Below, one piece after another: positions 10,845 to 21,331 of a stretch of 64,000 bases of DNA (position 1 is its first letter; each line of letters opens with the position of its first letter). Both the position numbers and the translations under genes were made by a program. Origin of the DNA: Catonia carolina. Its lineage: Eukaryota > Arthropoda > Insecta > Hemiptera > Achilidae. Below the pieces are notes generated by a model. That model saw only the letters and a list, made by a program, of their open reading frames with translations. It was not told the DNA's origin and did no database searches. The DNA is taken from positions 371,249,720 to 371,313,719 of the forward strand of contig JAQMRL010000001.1 of assembly GCA_035578175.1 (NCBI GenBank). The letters are read 5' to 3'.

Positions 10845-11665
10845 GTAGGCCTACGTAGCACAGTGGTTTAACATGTTAGATCAGCGGTTTTCAACCTTTA
10901 AGACACTGCGACCTCCTTTTTAGGTTGAGTATTTAGCCAACCTCATCTGAATTATATATCTATATAATTTTTACTTAAGGATTTGAGTAACTTTAGTTAA
11001 GGGTATGAGTGGATATTTGTGGAAGTCGGTCCGTTTAATAAGCAAGCAGTAGAAAATGCTGAGGTAAGTGTTAAGTGTCTTTATGATGAACAAATACAGT
11101 TATCAAGTGATCAGGCAATGAAATTAATTTTCAACAATGCTAGTAACAGTACAGCTGGAACAATTTATGTATCGATATTCCACATCCTACAACTGTGAAC
11201 AAGATTTTCCATAATGGTTAATTTGAAACCCAAATCACGAAATCGTTGGGCACTGGAAAATGACATTGTTTTGTGAGTTACAAAAATAAATCCGAACATT
11301 CAAAAGTTGGTTAACTCCCAAACAAGCCCAAATTTCGCGTTAACTGAATTGAAAAAGTTGGATAAGTAATGCTCAATTTTTGTGTCTCTTTTTAAAATAA
11401 CAATAACTAACAACTAAAACTAAAAACTAACAATAACAACTGTTTTTAATTTTTTCCCTGTATTTTGCGACTCCTCAGGGGGTTGCGACCCACAGGTTGA
11501 AAAACACTGTTAGATTATTGAAAAGCAAATCGGAAAATCCTGGGTTCCATTCCCAGCAGAAAAATCAAATCCTTAACAACCTCTAATACTAATACATATC
11601 CAACTACATATAATTGTTAATGACCTATGATTAAATAAACTAAACCAAAAATTTTAACAAGGAAA
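10845..11665 (+). repeat. tRNA-derived SINE split by a hAT insertion
   Basis: The A-box side (gtagcacagtggtttaaca, 10854-10874) and the B-box side (ctgggttccattcccagcag, about 11540) are separated exactly by the 10882-11507 element. Its 3' part (aacaacctctaatac ... aataaactaaa) resembles the tails near 27060-27200 and 46320-46395. Confidence 0.55.
10882..11507 (+). mobile_element. hAT element with transposase C-terminal relic
   Basis: An exact 8-bp duplication TGTTAGAT flanks it (10874-10881 and 11508-11515). Inverted ends begin cagcggttttcaacctttaa and, on the other strand, gtgtttttcaacctgtgggt. Inside, around 11218-11330, a plus frame reads KPKSRNRWALENDIVL, a stop, then INPNIQKLVNSQ. That resembles the C-terminal tail of SCAND3/ZBED-type hAT transposases. 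Non-autonomous. Confidence 0.75.
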
Positions 11666-12098
11666 ATCTGTTAAATTTACACAGCTCCTGTGAATCAAAC
11701 ACTTTTTGGTTAAGGTTATCAAACCATATGGTAGGTTGAATACTAGATTTAAGTGGCTAAAAAGTGAAATAAATAGGTTAACCATTCTCAGTATAGGCTA
11801 AAAATATTACAAGCAATCATTAAGTTAGGCTTCCTAACAATCACTTAATCTTTGACTCATTTCCAGTAATATTATCTTATTTACCTCTACTGCAGGATGT
11901 GTAGCATGGTTGAAAAAATACAACATGGATGTGCCAATGCATATGTTGTTGTGTCATGAATGTGGAACATTGTCCCCAGAGAAAATGTATATAGATTGTC
12001 CCTCTCTCACCAAGGTCACATGCGTTGTCTGGGCTTTGTTCATCTGTGTATTCTTTTGTGGTTCTGAGTTGCAGGAGTGTTTGTAAATATTTTTTACT
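11666..12098. other. no feature recognised
   Basis: Intron 6 sequence between the SINE tail and the solo LTR. No coding or repeat signal recognised. Confidence 0.35.
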
Positions 12099-12147
12099 GT
12101 TCTGTCACCGGATGGCGACATTAAGTGGCTAACCTTATCTGTTTGGT

Positions 12148-12280
12148 GGCCCTGAAAAGAGCCGTTTATGTGTGTGTCCGCCGAGGAGGGCAGATGTGTT
12201 TGATGGCCCTGAAAAGGGCCGGTGTAAACCTTAATGAGTTGGTCCTGAGAAGGACCATTGTGCCGGTCTCGAAGGAGACC
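12148..12280 (-). terminator. array of four histone-mRNA-type 3' stem-loops
   Basis: Four 16-nt hairpins on the minus strand at 12265-12280, 12241-12256, 12205-12220 and 12148-12163. Three fit the histone 3' stem-loop consensus GGYYYUHHUHARRRCC: GGTCCTTCTCAGGACC, GGCCCTTTTCAGGGCC, GGCTCTTTTCAGGGCC. The fourth (GGTCTCCTTCGAGACC) keeps the stem but not the loop. The outermost is followed by ACCA, as after real histone stem-loops, and by a purine-rich stretch (agataagg). Processing by SLBP/U7 is known for histone mRNAs; use here is inferred. Confidence 0.75.
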
Positions 12281-12650
12281 GGTGTAGGCAGCGCGTGGTT
12301 GTAACGAGAAGCTGGGCGACACTGCACGTCGTCGTCCAGCGGAGATGTCATTTTCTTCCCTCGCAGTAGTGCATCGATGGCTGCTTCGTCGGGTCCGGTG
12401 GGCGTAAGGCTCGGTCGAGGGGCCGCTGTGGGCATCGCTCGCGTCAGCGGGCGATGGCGGTCCGGTCGACGGCTTACGGTGACGGGTCGGCGAGCGGAAC
12501 CATCATCTTCTCTCTTGCGGGGTCGTCGATTAGTCTTCGCTGGAGTCCGGCAGCCGTGTGCCGTGGTGGATGTCTCGTCTGCTGTCTGATGGAAGTGAAT
12601 CCCTTGATGTCTTGATTGGAATTGAATCACTCGGCTCTCAGTGCAGCGCT

Positions 12651-12659
12651 CTTTTTATA
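12651..12659 (-). promoter_or_regulatory. TATA box in LTR copy A
   Basis: TATAAAAAG on the minus strand, about 185 bp from the LTR 5' end, flanked by an agcgctct / agagcgct inverted pair. Same position as in copy B. Confidence 0.7.
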
Positions 12660-12980
12660 GTCGCCGAGAGCGCTGTGGTAGGAGGCGGCTACTGGCTCGA
12701 CCTTGATGACAAAGGCCTCTGTCGGTGGGGAGCCGAAAGGTTTGTCGCTATGCCGTCAAAGGGCCTACCGCGCAGACAAAGTCTCGAAGCAGTATTGAAG
12801 CCAGCAACACAGTAAATGATATATTAGAAGGGGTGGCGGTGACAGTTCTTTAATATATTTCTGCAATTCCAATTGCAGAAAAAAATAGTACTCAGTATCA
12901 GTTACTAAAGCTAACCTAGAAATGTCTGCCTGCACAGTATTTGGTTGAAACAACAACTGTCAAAAGCAGACAACTTCGTA

Positions 12981-13018
12981 TTATATAAGTCATATTATAT
13001 AAGTCATATTATATAAGT
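12981..13018. repeat. 14-bp tandem repeat, about 2.7 copies
   Basis: Unit ttatataagtcata repeated head to tail. Confidence 0.8.
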
Positions 13019-13155
13019 TGCGTAAATCAGATCAAATGAGCATTGGGATGAGCACACTCATGTATTCTACACCATGGATATGTAGGCCTAATGGAGATCA
13101 AGTACTTTCAGGGGAGATCACGTTTTAAAGCAGTTACAGTTTAAATTGTACTTAC

Positions 13156-13259
13156 CATAGTATTTATATTTGTGCATACTACTTCAGGATCTAAACACTT
13201 TATAGGAGAGTCATTGTGACCAGAATAAAGAACATTTGTGAAAATATCTCCAGCCTCAC
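13156..13259 (-). CDS. MAN2B1: lysosomal alpha-mannosidase, exon 6
   Basis: The acceptor is tttaatttcag (13270-13260) and the donor gtaagt (13155-13150). Two bases finish a Gly codon, then 34 residues follow: EAGDIFTNVLYSGHN, DSPIKCLDPEVVCTNINTM. This matches the DLFTGVLPNGYNPP..LCWDVLC stretch of the family, including conserved cysteines. It ends in phase 0, joining exon 7. Confidence 0.92.
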
Positions 13260-13995
13260 CTGAAATTAAATTGTTTGAATAAAATACAATTTTTATTATT
13301 ACAGTGAAATTTTACCACGACTACCAACAGCAAGCTGAAAAAGTAGTTGCTTTGAAGAAGTTAAGATTGAAATTAAAATTAAATTGATCTTCATTTCACG
13401 TACAAAAAGTGTTATAAACCCTCTTCCAATACTTTAATAATACATAACACTGGCATGCAGATACTGTTAAGAAATAGGCTATATTTAAAACTTGCTTTAT
13501 CATTTTTTATAATTTTATCATGAAGGCCTATAAAACAGAGGTTTTTCTTAATAAAAGATGTATTCCAATAAATTATGTTTTTGCTCATAAAAACTGGTTG
13601 TTCTAAGTACATTTTCAGAGTTCACGGTTGGATTATGGAGGGGGTCATTTTAAGTGCATTGAGGCATATGGAGAACTACAGGAACTTTTAGTGCTCCCGA
13701 AAGTATAAGTTGGTTCATGAGATGGCTGCTTTGGAGAAATGGTTGCTTTGAAGGTTTAAGTATGTTATTATGAATATTCACTAACAATTGTGCTCATGTT
13801 ATGTGCAGGCTTCTTGCTAGCCTCAGAGGGGTTGCACTTGTAATATGGGTTAGATTCACCAAAGCAATTATTAAAGAAATAGGCTTAAAATAATAGGCTT
13901 AACAAACTATTACACCAAACGGTCATAAGTAATGAAAAGGGTACTTGAAAATAACTTAAAAGGTAGGTGGGTTCGTATGGAAAACATAATATATA
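13260..13995. other. intron 5 distal part, nothing recognised
   Basis: AT-rich, without exon, RNA or clear repeat. It ends at the left TIR of the large element. Confidence 0.35.
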
Positions 13996-15381
13996 ATGGG
14001 TCAAAATTTTAAGTGTCACTTTTGATGTCCCATAGGTATAACAACAAAAATTGCAAGAAATATGCAGCTTTTTTCTGCGGTAATCAAACATAATATTTTG
14101 TTGTCTTTATATTTTTAACCTCCAGTAAAATAAAAAAAGTTTAATAAGAAAAATCTTGCAAAATATGAATGGAATGTCAGTACCGTGGCTGTCCCGATAC
14201 CGGCATTGGCACTTTCATATTAAAAATTATTATTTACCTAAATTAATTTATTCATTTTTTAATTTATATCTACTTCCCTTACTACTTATTACATTTTATG
14301 TATTAAAAAATTAAGATTAATATGTACTAAGATATTTGAATTTTTGTGTTTTAAACAATGTCCCAGGAGTTATTCAGTCCGTACCATGGGGTAATGAAAA
14401 ATTTGAATTGCGCGCTTATCGATCAACCGGTGGACCGTTTCGTACAATGACTCTCGCCTATTTTATTGTCGGAGTTTAGTTAGCCATTTTGTTAAAATAC
14501 AGTTCGTGTTTATATTGATATTTTTAACGATTTTATGTTCGAAGTACGTAAAAAACCTTTGGTATCATCAGTACCGTGTACCATATAACGTTGCTGTCAG
14601 TTATGTTAAATTTATATTACTTTGATTGTATTAAGTATTATAAGAATATTGATCTGTAGTTCACTTTCTAATTGTTTGTTTTAACATTGAGAGTCGTAAT
14701 TACAACATAACCTGAAAAATGTCAGTACCATGGAAATTACATGCCACGGTACTGAAAAATAAGCCACGGTACGGACATAATGTTGTTTGGGTCAAAAGTA
14801 CTGTCGCTAAAGTAAATTTTTTATTATATTTTGTAAATGTTTCTGTTCTGTGCCCTAGTAATCTATATTAACAAATATAATATTAACAAAATAAAATAGA
14901 ACGTTAGTTATCGCATTTTTAATATTTAAAACGGTTCGAACTATTTTCATGAAATTTTGTAGTTTTATAAAATATATTAGGGTATGAGCAATTCGTTGAA
15001 ATATAGCGTACCTCATTTTGAATTTTTTAAAATTAGAATTCAGTCAGTAAAATGTTTTTTTAACCAATCGTAATTTTTCCTTCACACAAATAATTTTTTT
15101 CTATTTTACAGAGATTTAAAAATGACAATAATGAGATATAATAAAACAGTAGCAGTTGTTGTATTAATAAAAAAATTTATGAACGTATTATTATACTGTA
15201 AGTAGCAGCCTAAATTTAAATATTCCCATTTTGTTGTGTACCATAATTATGGTTCCAAGTAATACAAGCGGCATGTCATTCTAACTCAGGGACTATATGT
15301 TAAGCATATAGTTTGGGAACCACTGAAACAGGAAATAAAATAAATTTTCAGTTTATTATTCTCTTCGAGGTAACTTCAGAC

Positions 15382-15912
15382 ATGGCAAAGAAGAAGAAGG
15401 TTTGCGATGAGGAAAAATTAAGTAAGAAGAGGGAGCAAGAAAGATAGAGGAGGAAGAAGATTAGGGATGACCCTGCTAAAAATAATAATAGAAGAGGAAG
15501 GGCTATGAAAAATATTTAAAACAAAAACTACAAAAAACCGTTAATCTGTTGGTAATGTAGAAATACGCAGCGTAAAGTTAGAAAAAAATGGAAGGAACAA
15601 AAAAGTTTGTCTAGATTAAGGATGAAGAATGTGGAAAGGGAGAAGAAATTATTAAAAGATAGTAGTCCTAAAATTTCCGATGAACAACCTGAAAACCTTC
15701 AACATGTATCAGACAGAAGACGTCATAACAGAAATAGAATTAAGCAGTATAAAGAAATACAAGCCTTAAGAAAAGAAAATAAATCGTTAAAAAACAATTA
15801 CAAAAATACAAGAAACGTTGTCAGCATCAGAAAACAAACAAAAAATACAGAGGGAAATGATGAAACCGCAACGCCAAGGACTAAGGTAAAAAATATCAAA
15901 GATAACGCCTGA
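15382..15912 (+). pseudogene. basic N-terminal relic ORF of the large TIR element
   Basis: Starts MAKKKKVCDEEKLSKKREQE and then hits a stop at 15447. The block 15607-15912 reads as a lysine/arginine-rich, partly coiled-coil stretch (RRRHNRNRIKQYKEIQALRK). This resembles the basic N-terminus of an uncharacterised protein family that is multicopy in many arthropods, but I cannot name the family. No catalytic motif is seen. Confidence 0.4.
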
Positions 15913-16002
15913 GTTTCAGAAAAGTAATTCAAAAGTGGTCAGAAAACTGTTATTTGGGGAAGCTGTTACAGTTTAACTGACAGATAACTAATTCTAAAAG
16001 AG

Positions 16003-16465
16003 GACATTGCAAAATTTGACGATGAAATTCAAAAGGGTAAGGATTTACCATTTAAAGGAACTTTAAAAGTACACCATTTGCTAGTAAGATCAGGAATTCA
16101 AACAATATGGTTTCGGAGTATGTCTTGTTCTGACCCAGAGTACAACAATAAATGTTCCCACTGTGGTCTAGGTAAAATCGCTTTCATTGAAGAAGATGAT
16201 TCAAATATTTCCAAACATGAGGAACTTGGGCCATTACCCAGTACTTCTGATAAGATTACAATTTAGCGATGTGTTTAGTGGCAGTGAAGAAGTTGTGGAA
16301 CAAAAAGCACGTTAAAAATTGGAAAATCATGAAGTATCTTTACTTACTGCTGGGTCGTACAGTCTTGTGATTGCAAAAGAAGAAGTAGGTTCAAAACATC
16401 CAGGAACGTTCCTACGTATTACTATTGTTAAACCAGTCAACGTGGATGATGTGAAAGTGATATCT
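16003..16465 (+). pseudogene. C-terminal relic ORF of the large TIR element
   Basis: Plus frames read KDLPFKGTLKVHHLLVRSG, SMSCSDPEYNNKCSHCGLGK (a Cys/His cluster, near 16110-16170) and, after a shift, LTAGSYSLVIAKEEVGSK and HPGTFLRITIVKPVN. Order and style fit the end of the same multicopy protein family as 15382-15912. The expected middle part is missing. Function unknown. Confidence 0.4.
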
Positions 16466-17938
16466 TAAAAAAGTGTTGACAACTGATCTATTTTGTAACA
16501 TCTGTTTCCAGATTGTTACGTTTTTATTTTTTTTTGGTTTTTAACGTTCGCTTGTTGTTTTTTTGATTGCCGATAATTCGTATTTACTGTGGCGAGGTTA
16601 ATTAACTCTCCGTCCGGTGGTGCGATCTATCGCTTTTCCTTTTAACTAGCGTTCTACAATCTCATCATGAACTACTCCATTTGCAAGTCGTGACACTCTG
16701 AGTTGAATTTTCGTTGTGTAAAGTTCGTTCGCAATGTAGTAAAATTTTATTACGTTTATTTTCAATTTGTAACTTTTGGAAAAGTTAATTCTACTTGCCC
16801 ATAAAATATGGTAAGTTAATTTTATTTTATTTTAGCATTCCGAAAGCTGGGAATTTTTCACGAGTTGCATAAATTTATATCTTATACTAACGAATCTATG
16901 TTGCAGTTGTTCTTGCAATTTTATATCTACTAAATTCGATTTTGGTTTATGTAAAACTAAATTCTGACTTATGATAAATTTATTGTAACCGATATAACGT
17001 TTTGTAATTTGGTAAATTGTATTCTACTTCGAAATGTAATTGCTTATTTTAATTGTTTTAAATTTTTTTTTAAATCTTCCTTATTGTTTATTAATTGCAA
17101 CTCGTATTAAGTTTCTACTTTTAAATTCAGATATTAGTAATATTTTACTGTTCATTTAAATTGCATAATTTATGCGTTTGTACTTTTGCTTGCGATCAAC
17201 GATTATTTTACTAAATATTAACACTGGCTCGATCTTTTGTCTAGGGTCCAATCCGGGGACGGTAATAACCGTTCAGTGTATCATACCATTTCAATATTCA
17301 CTACATGGGGTTCGACTCCCGAGAAGGATGAATGTTCACTTCGTCAACATCCTTTAACTAACATTCAATGTTTCCTAAAATTTTCTGCTATGGAGTTACA
17401 TGAAGTCCAATCTGAATGAAAATTTCATCTGCAAATCTTCAATTAGTTGTCGCATACATCAGTAATACTGCAAAATAAGTGTTAACTACTATCGGGTATG
17501 TCTTGTTATTTTATTATCATGAGAGGAGCTCTTTCATCTAACTTAAAGTGTTTTAACGAGGTAACCACTACATTTTTCTGGGGGAGAAGATCATGCCACA
17601 ACTAAGATCCATCTTGTTAAGTTCTTGTTCTGAACAGGAAATTTAGTGCATTTTAAGTGACCTACTTGGACTATTTTTCCTACTAAAATTTTTGCAAAAC
17701 ATAATGCAATCAGGAACATTGATTAATAAAAATTTAACTATTTCATTCCACAATAATTTTTCTTAAAAATTATTATTCTTTTATTAAAAAAGGTTTGAAT
17801 TTAATTTTAAGTATTTCTTAAATTTTAAAATTCTAAAAAGTTTAACTTCTGTTTTATCAATTATTATATTTGTGAAACAAATTTATAGTACAACCTAGTA
17901 TGTTTCTACATATTTGCACATATATATATATATATATA
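16466..17938. other. AT-rich interior of the TIR element
   Basis: No coding relic recognised. A (TA)n run at 17921-17940 precedes the nested pogo copy. Confidence 0.35.
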
Positions 17939-17940
17939 TA

Positions 17941-18981
17941 CAGTAAAATCTCTCTATTGCGGAGCTCTATATAGCGGAAATCTCTCTTTAGCGGCATTAT
18001 TTGCTGACCCCGACCCTTTCGTATACTCCGGTACTGTATTTAGCTCTCGTTATAGCGGCACAAAAATCTCTCTATAGCGGCTAAACAATATCTTCAGGAT
18101 ATGGATTTAGACGCCTATGTAGGGGCAGACAATGATTTAGCCACTTCATCACTTAGCTACTTCACTTTGCAGTAATCGAAAATGTCTTAGCCCAAAACAA
18201 CGAGGAAGAAAGTAAGGATGACGATGAAATGGAAACAGAAATGGTGCCCCTTCAAGTAAACAGGCACTAGACGCTATTCTTGTTGTTTCCACGTACTGTC
18301 ATTGCCAATATGTAAATGAAAATTTACAAGTTTTAAATATTGAAAATGAGATTGAAGACATGTTTTATGAATTGAAAACGAAACAAATTTTAAAACTTAT
18401 TTTACGAAATGAAATGTACTTCACAGTCATTGTTTCCTTAATAACGAAAAAATATATACTGTACTGTGTACTTTTTTGTGTTTGTATAGCCTATGTTTTA
18501 GGAGATTTTAATTGTATGTATCCTATGCTTATTACTGTTCAGTGGAAAACGAGTTTCACTGCTAATTAATTTTAGGCTATCTATTACGGTATGTACTGTA
18601 TGAATGATTATTGAAAAAAGTTCAATACGAAAAGTGAAATTCTATTGTTAAACATTAGTAACACAACATCTAATAAAACCAGTTTGTATCCAAATTTCTT
18701 GTTAAGTTAATAACCTACACTTTATGTAATTAATTTAAATATCTCACTGTATAGAAGTAATCTTCTGTATTAAACATTCGTCATAAAATTATCTATTCAG
18801 TAGTTTTTCAAAAACTTATTCCATGCACCATTTACATACGTATATAAGTTATTTTGTACAGAAAAATTAGTACTCTAACTTCCCTCCCACCGTTAATTAC
18901 TCGCTCTCTCTATAACGGAACTCTCTTTATAGCGGCGGTACCTCATGGTCCCTTCAATTCCGCTATAGAGAGATTTTACTG
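17941..18981 (+). mobile_element. pogo/Tigger-like element, decayed
   Basis: TA on both sides. TIRs cagtaaaatctctctattgcgg and, inverted, cagtaaaatctctctatagcgg. Between the ends other gcgg-type subterminal repeats occur. A plus frame at 18335-18380 reads LENEIEDMFYELKTKQ, which resembles the C-terminal tail of jerky/Tigger transposases. The rest of the transposase is deleted. It is nested inside 13996-20249. Confidence 0.8.
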
Positions 18982-20040
18982 TATATATAAAATTATTTTT
19001 TATAATCTATGGAATTTAAGGTAATAATCATAATATATTTTGAATAGGAAGCTGCTAGCATGCTAAACTTGAAAATAAAAATTTAATTTAAAAATATTTT
19101 GGCCACTTCGATTTTCAGTATCATTTAATGTGTATATCTTGAAATATATTTTTTTTTTTTAACTTGATATTAATAATAATTTACCTCAGGAAGTACTATT
19201 TTTGGATCTGATATTATATTAGATTTTTTTTTCTGTTATTTAAGACTGGGTAACCAAATAATAATTTTGATGTTTACACCATATATTTATTGTTATAAAT
19301 TAAATTGTTTTACTATATACATTTTCTAGATTTATTTCATTTGTGCAACGAATTACCTGAGTGTTTGTTTTTTTGGCTTCCTTTTTTTTTGTTTTGTTAA
19401 CACTCTTGCCGACCTATTGCTTTTGTTGCCGTATGTGTTCCCGGCAGCGATAGGGGTGTTACAAATTACAGCAGATGACTTCTCTTCTTACAGAGAAAAG
19501 GAATTTTTTATAAAGAAAACACAAATTCTTCAGATACTTCCATAACCGAAACTATTTTTCCAAGGAAAGAAAACTTTTTACCGATTTTCATTGAGCATTT
19601 CAAGAGCAAACTAACCCTGATCAAGTAACTTCATCCCAGCTCAAGTAGACTTACCTGTAAGTGAACTCTATGCCCAAAAGTGCACATGAGAAAATTGTTA
19701 TGTGAAAATGAAAGCATGAGTTTTTTATGCGATTATTTAAAAACATTTTAATTTTTTGGCATCAGTTTAATTGAAAATAATTATTAAAGAAAGAACAATT
19801 CAAAAATCGAAATTAGTTATTAGTTAGATTAAAAATCAGAATTAGTTCTTAAGTTTTTTCAACAGTTTGTTTCGTTTTAGAATATTATTATACTATTTTT
19901 ACAAAATTTTGTTTTTTGTTTTGTCGAAACGTCCTTTATGGTTCTGTTGGGTAAAGATGAATGAAGTACTTGATAAATTGAAAATATTGTCATTATTGTG
20001 GCAATGTAAATACAATGGATTTCAATCAATACCATGTGAA
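18982..20040. other. interior of the TIR element, nothing recognised
   Basis: AT-rich sequence between the pogo copy and the right subterminal repeats. Confidence 0.35.
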
Positions 20041-20283
20041 AGTCAGTACCGTGGATAGTAGGTCAGTACCGTGGCTTAAAAAATATTTTAACAAATCATT
20101 AAAATTCACCGATTGAATATTTTGACAGTTCCTTTTAAAAACAAGTTTTTTATAATACAACAAATGGATTACTTACAAAAAAAATCTCAAAATTTTGCTT
20201 CGGGACAAATCAACCTGTAAAAAGTGACACTTTCAAAATTTTGACCCATAATAAAGAAAATTAAATGTCAATGTCAAAACAAT

Positions 20284-20425
20284 GGACAGGAACAAATTTT
20301 GTTCCTGTCCAGTTTTAAGTCCAGACTTCCTATCTAGACTTTAAAAGTCTGGACTTTCCAGTCCAGACTTTGAAAGTCATCACCGCGAATCAGCTGTTAA
20401 ACAGCTGATTCGCGGTGATGACTTT
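20284..20425. repeat. cluster of near-perfect hairpins
   Basis: Hairpin 1: 13-bp arms 20284-20296 / 20298-20310, one-base loop. Hairpins 2/2': agtccagact and agtctggact alternate at 20319, 20346 and 20360. Hairpin 3: perfect 26-bp arms 20373-20398 / 20400-20425, one-base loop. The right flank (to 20452) is the head of SINE family C on the minus strand. Confidence 0.9.
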
Positions 20426-20452
20426 ATCTCTAGACCAACCGGTGGGTTGCAC
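20426..20452 (-). repeat. SINE family C head fragment
   Basis: Minus strand reads aacccaccggttggtctaga, as in the head at 6251. It runs directly into the 26-bp hairpin. Confidence 0.5.
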
Positions 20453-20525
20453 CCAATAGTTAATGAAAGTTTACATTATCAAAAGCAGTAAAAATTTAAA
20501 GTACATGAAAAAAAAATGTGATTAC

Positions 20526-20734
20526 CACGGTTATTAGGACTTCCATGCCATATCATTTCCATTGATTTTGATGACCAACGATTTGTTTTATCTTGGTAGT
20601 CAATTCTATTGAGAAAAACTCCGTTATATCCAAGAGCAGACATTATAGATGCTGTTTCTCTTGAATGACCAAATGAATCTATTTGCCATCCTACTCTAGG
20701 TATGGCGCAATCTCCAAGCATTTCGTATAATTTC
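20526..20734 (-). CDS. MAN2B1: lysosomal alpha-mannosidase, exon 5 (catalytic nucleophile)
   Basis: The acceptor is ttgttttag (to 20735) and the donor gtaatc (20525-20520). It encodes KLYEMLGDCAIPRVGWQIDS, FGHSRETASIMSALGYNG, VFLNRIDYQDKTNRW and MEMIWHGSPNNR. The WQIDSFGHS motif carries the Asp (residue 218 of this model) that is the nucleophile and a zinc ligand in GH38 alpha-mannosidases (WHIDPFGHS in the human enzyme). The Asp of RIDYQDK is also conserved. Split codons at both ends join exons 4 and 6 in frame. Confidence 0.95.
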
Positions 20735-20965
20735 CTAAAACAAACAATGAAATATTGTTAAGTATTTCATAAAAAACCTTTAGAAACTGCCACAGAAATC
20801 TAAATTGTCTTAATAATGTATTCGATATATCGATAGGCATGTGTTTCAATAAGTCTATGTTATTCAATGTTGAAATTAATTATTTACTTTTATTGTGATA
20901 GAATTTTAATCTTTACTATCTGATAATAGTAAAGATGATAATTTGATAATGCTAAAGATTTTTAT

Positions 20966-21331
20966 GCCCATAACAGGCAGGTGGAGTGTTAAATTATTTG
21001 CATTCGATCTGCTAGTTTCAGGGCTACCAAAAATAGTTGTGTTTCTTATCACATGGTCAAACAATTATATAACTGAAGCATTTAAGAACAGAAGAGGTAG
21101 AAAATACACTAGTCACTGCTATCTCCTCTGAGAGTAATGAATTTCATTATACAGCCAGCCCCTTTGGTGAATGAAATGAAGTTGTCTTTTGCATGGTGGA
21201 AACTATATGATTTTCATAGGGCCTGGCATACTGATAAGCATACTTTTCCATACCACCTCACTCCTCGTTTTACTTAGTAAAGCCTCCAGAGGTTTAAACT
21301 AGTCTTTTGGCTGACGACCTGACAACAATAA
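20966..21331 (-). repeat. SINE-like family A, nearly full copy
   Basis: Starts cataacaggcaggtggagtg and ends ggctgacgacctgacaacaa, with an ACAA-rich tail. About 365-400 bp long. Same sequence as 22545-22942 in the opposite orientation. Confidence 0.8.

Larger units (their letters stand above)
12103..12844 (-). mobile_element. solo LTR (copy A) of histone-stem-loop LTR family
   Basis: A 742-bp unit with 8-bp inverted ends TGTCACCG...CGGTGACA (TG...CA) and a 4-bp duplication GTTC on both sides (12099-12102, 12845-12848). It is homologous end to end with 31966-32618. Read on the minus strand it has a TATA box (12659-12651), a GC-rich transcribed region, then four 16-nt hairpins, then a ~45-nt tail to the LTR end. 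No AATAAA or ATTAAA lies downstream of the TATA box. A minus-strand frame (12630-12166) is open for 154 codons and is similar to an interrupted frame in copy B; no known domain. It lies in intron 6, same strand as the mannosidase gene. Confidence 0.85.
13996..20249. mobile_element. large TIR DNA transposon with subterminal repeats, decayed
   Basis: Inverted ends ATGGGTCAAAATTTT (13996-14010) and AAAATTTTGACCCAT (20235-20249); the match continues inward through AAGTGTCACTTTT. A motif CAGTACCGTGG recurs near both ends: 14178, 14569 (partial), 14723 (one change), inverted at 14744 and 14764, and 20044 and 20064. Inside are two relic coding blocks (15382-15912, 16003-16465) and a nested pogo element. 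The superfamily is not certain. It fills most of mannosidase intron 5. Confidence 0.65.

Noticed and set aside
12166..12630. 154-codon ORF as a host gene
   Set aside because: It lies wholly inside an LTR with target duplications, and the homologous frame in the second copy has stops.
12103..12844. Replication-dependent histone gene (because of the stem-loops)
   Set aside because: No histone fold sequence in any frame; LTR termini and target duplications explain the unit better.
16078..16266. Independent zinc-finger gene
   Set aside because: The Cys cluster sits in a relic inside a TIR element with neighbouring stops; treated as part of that element.
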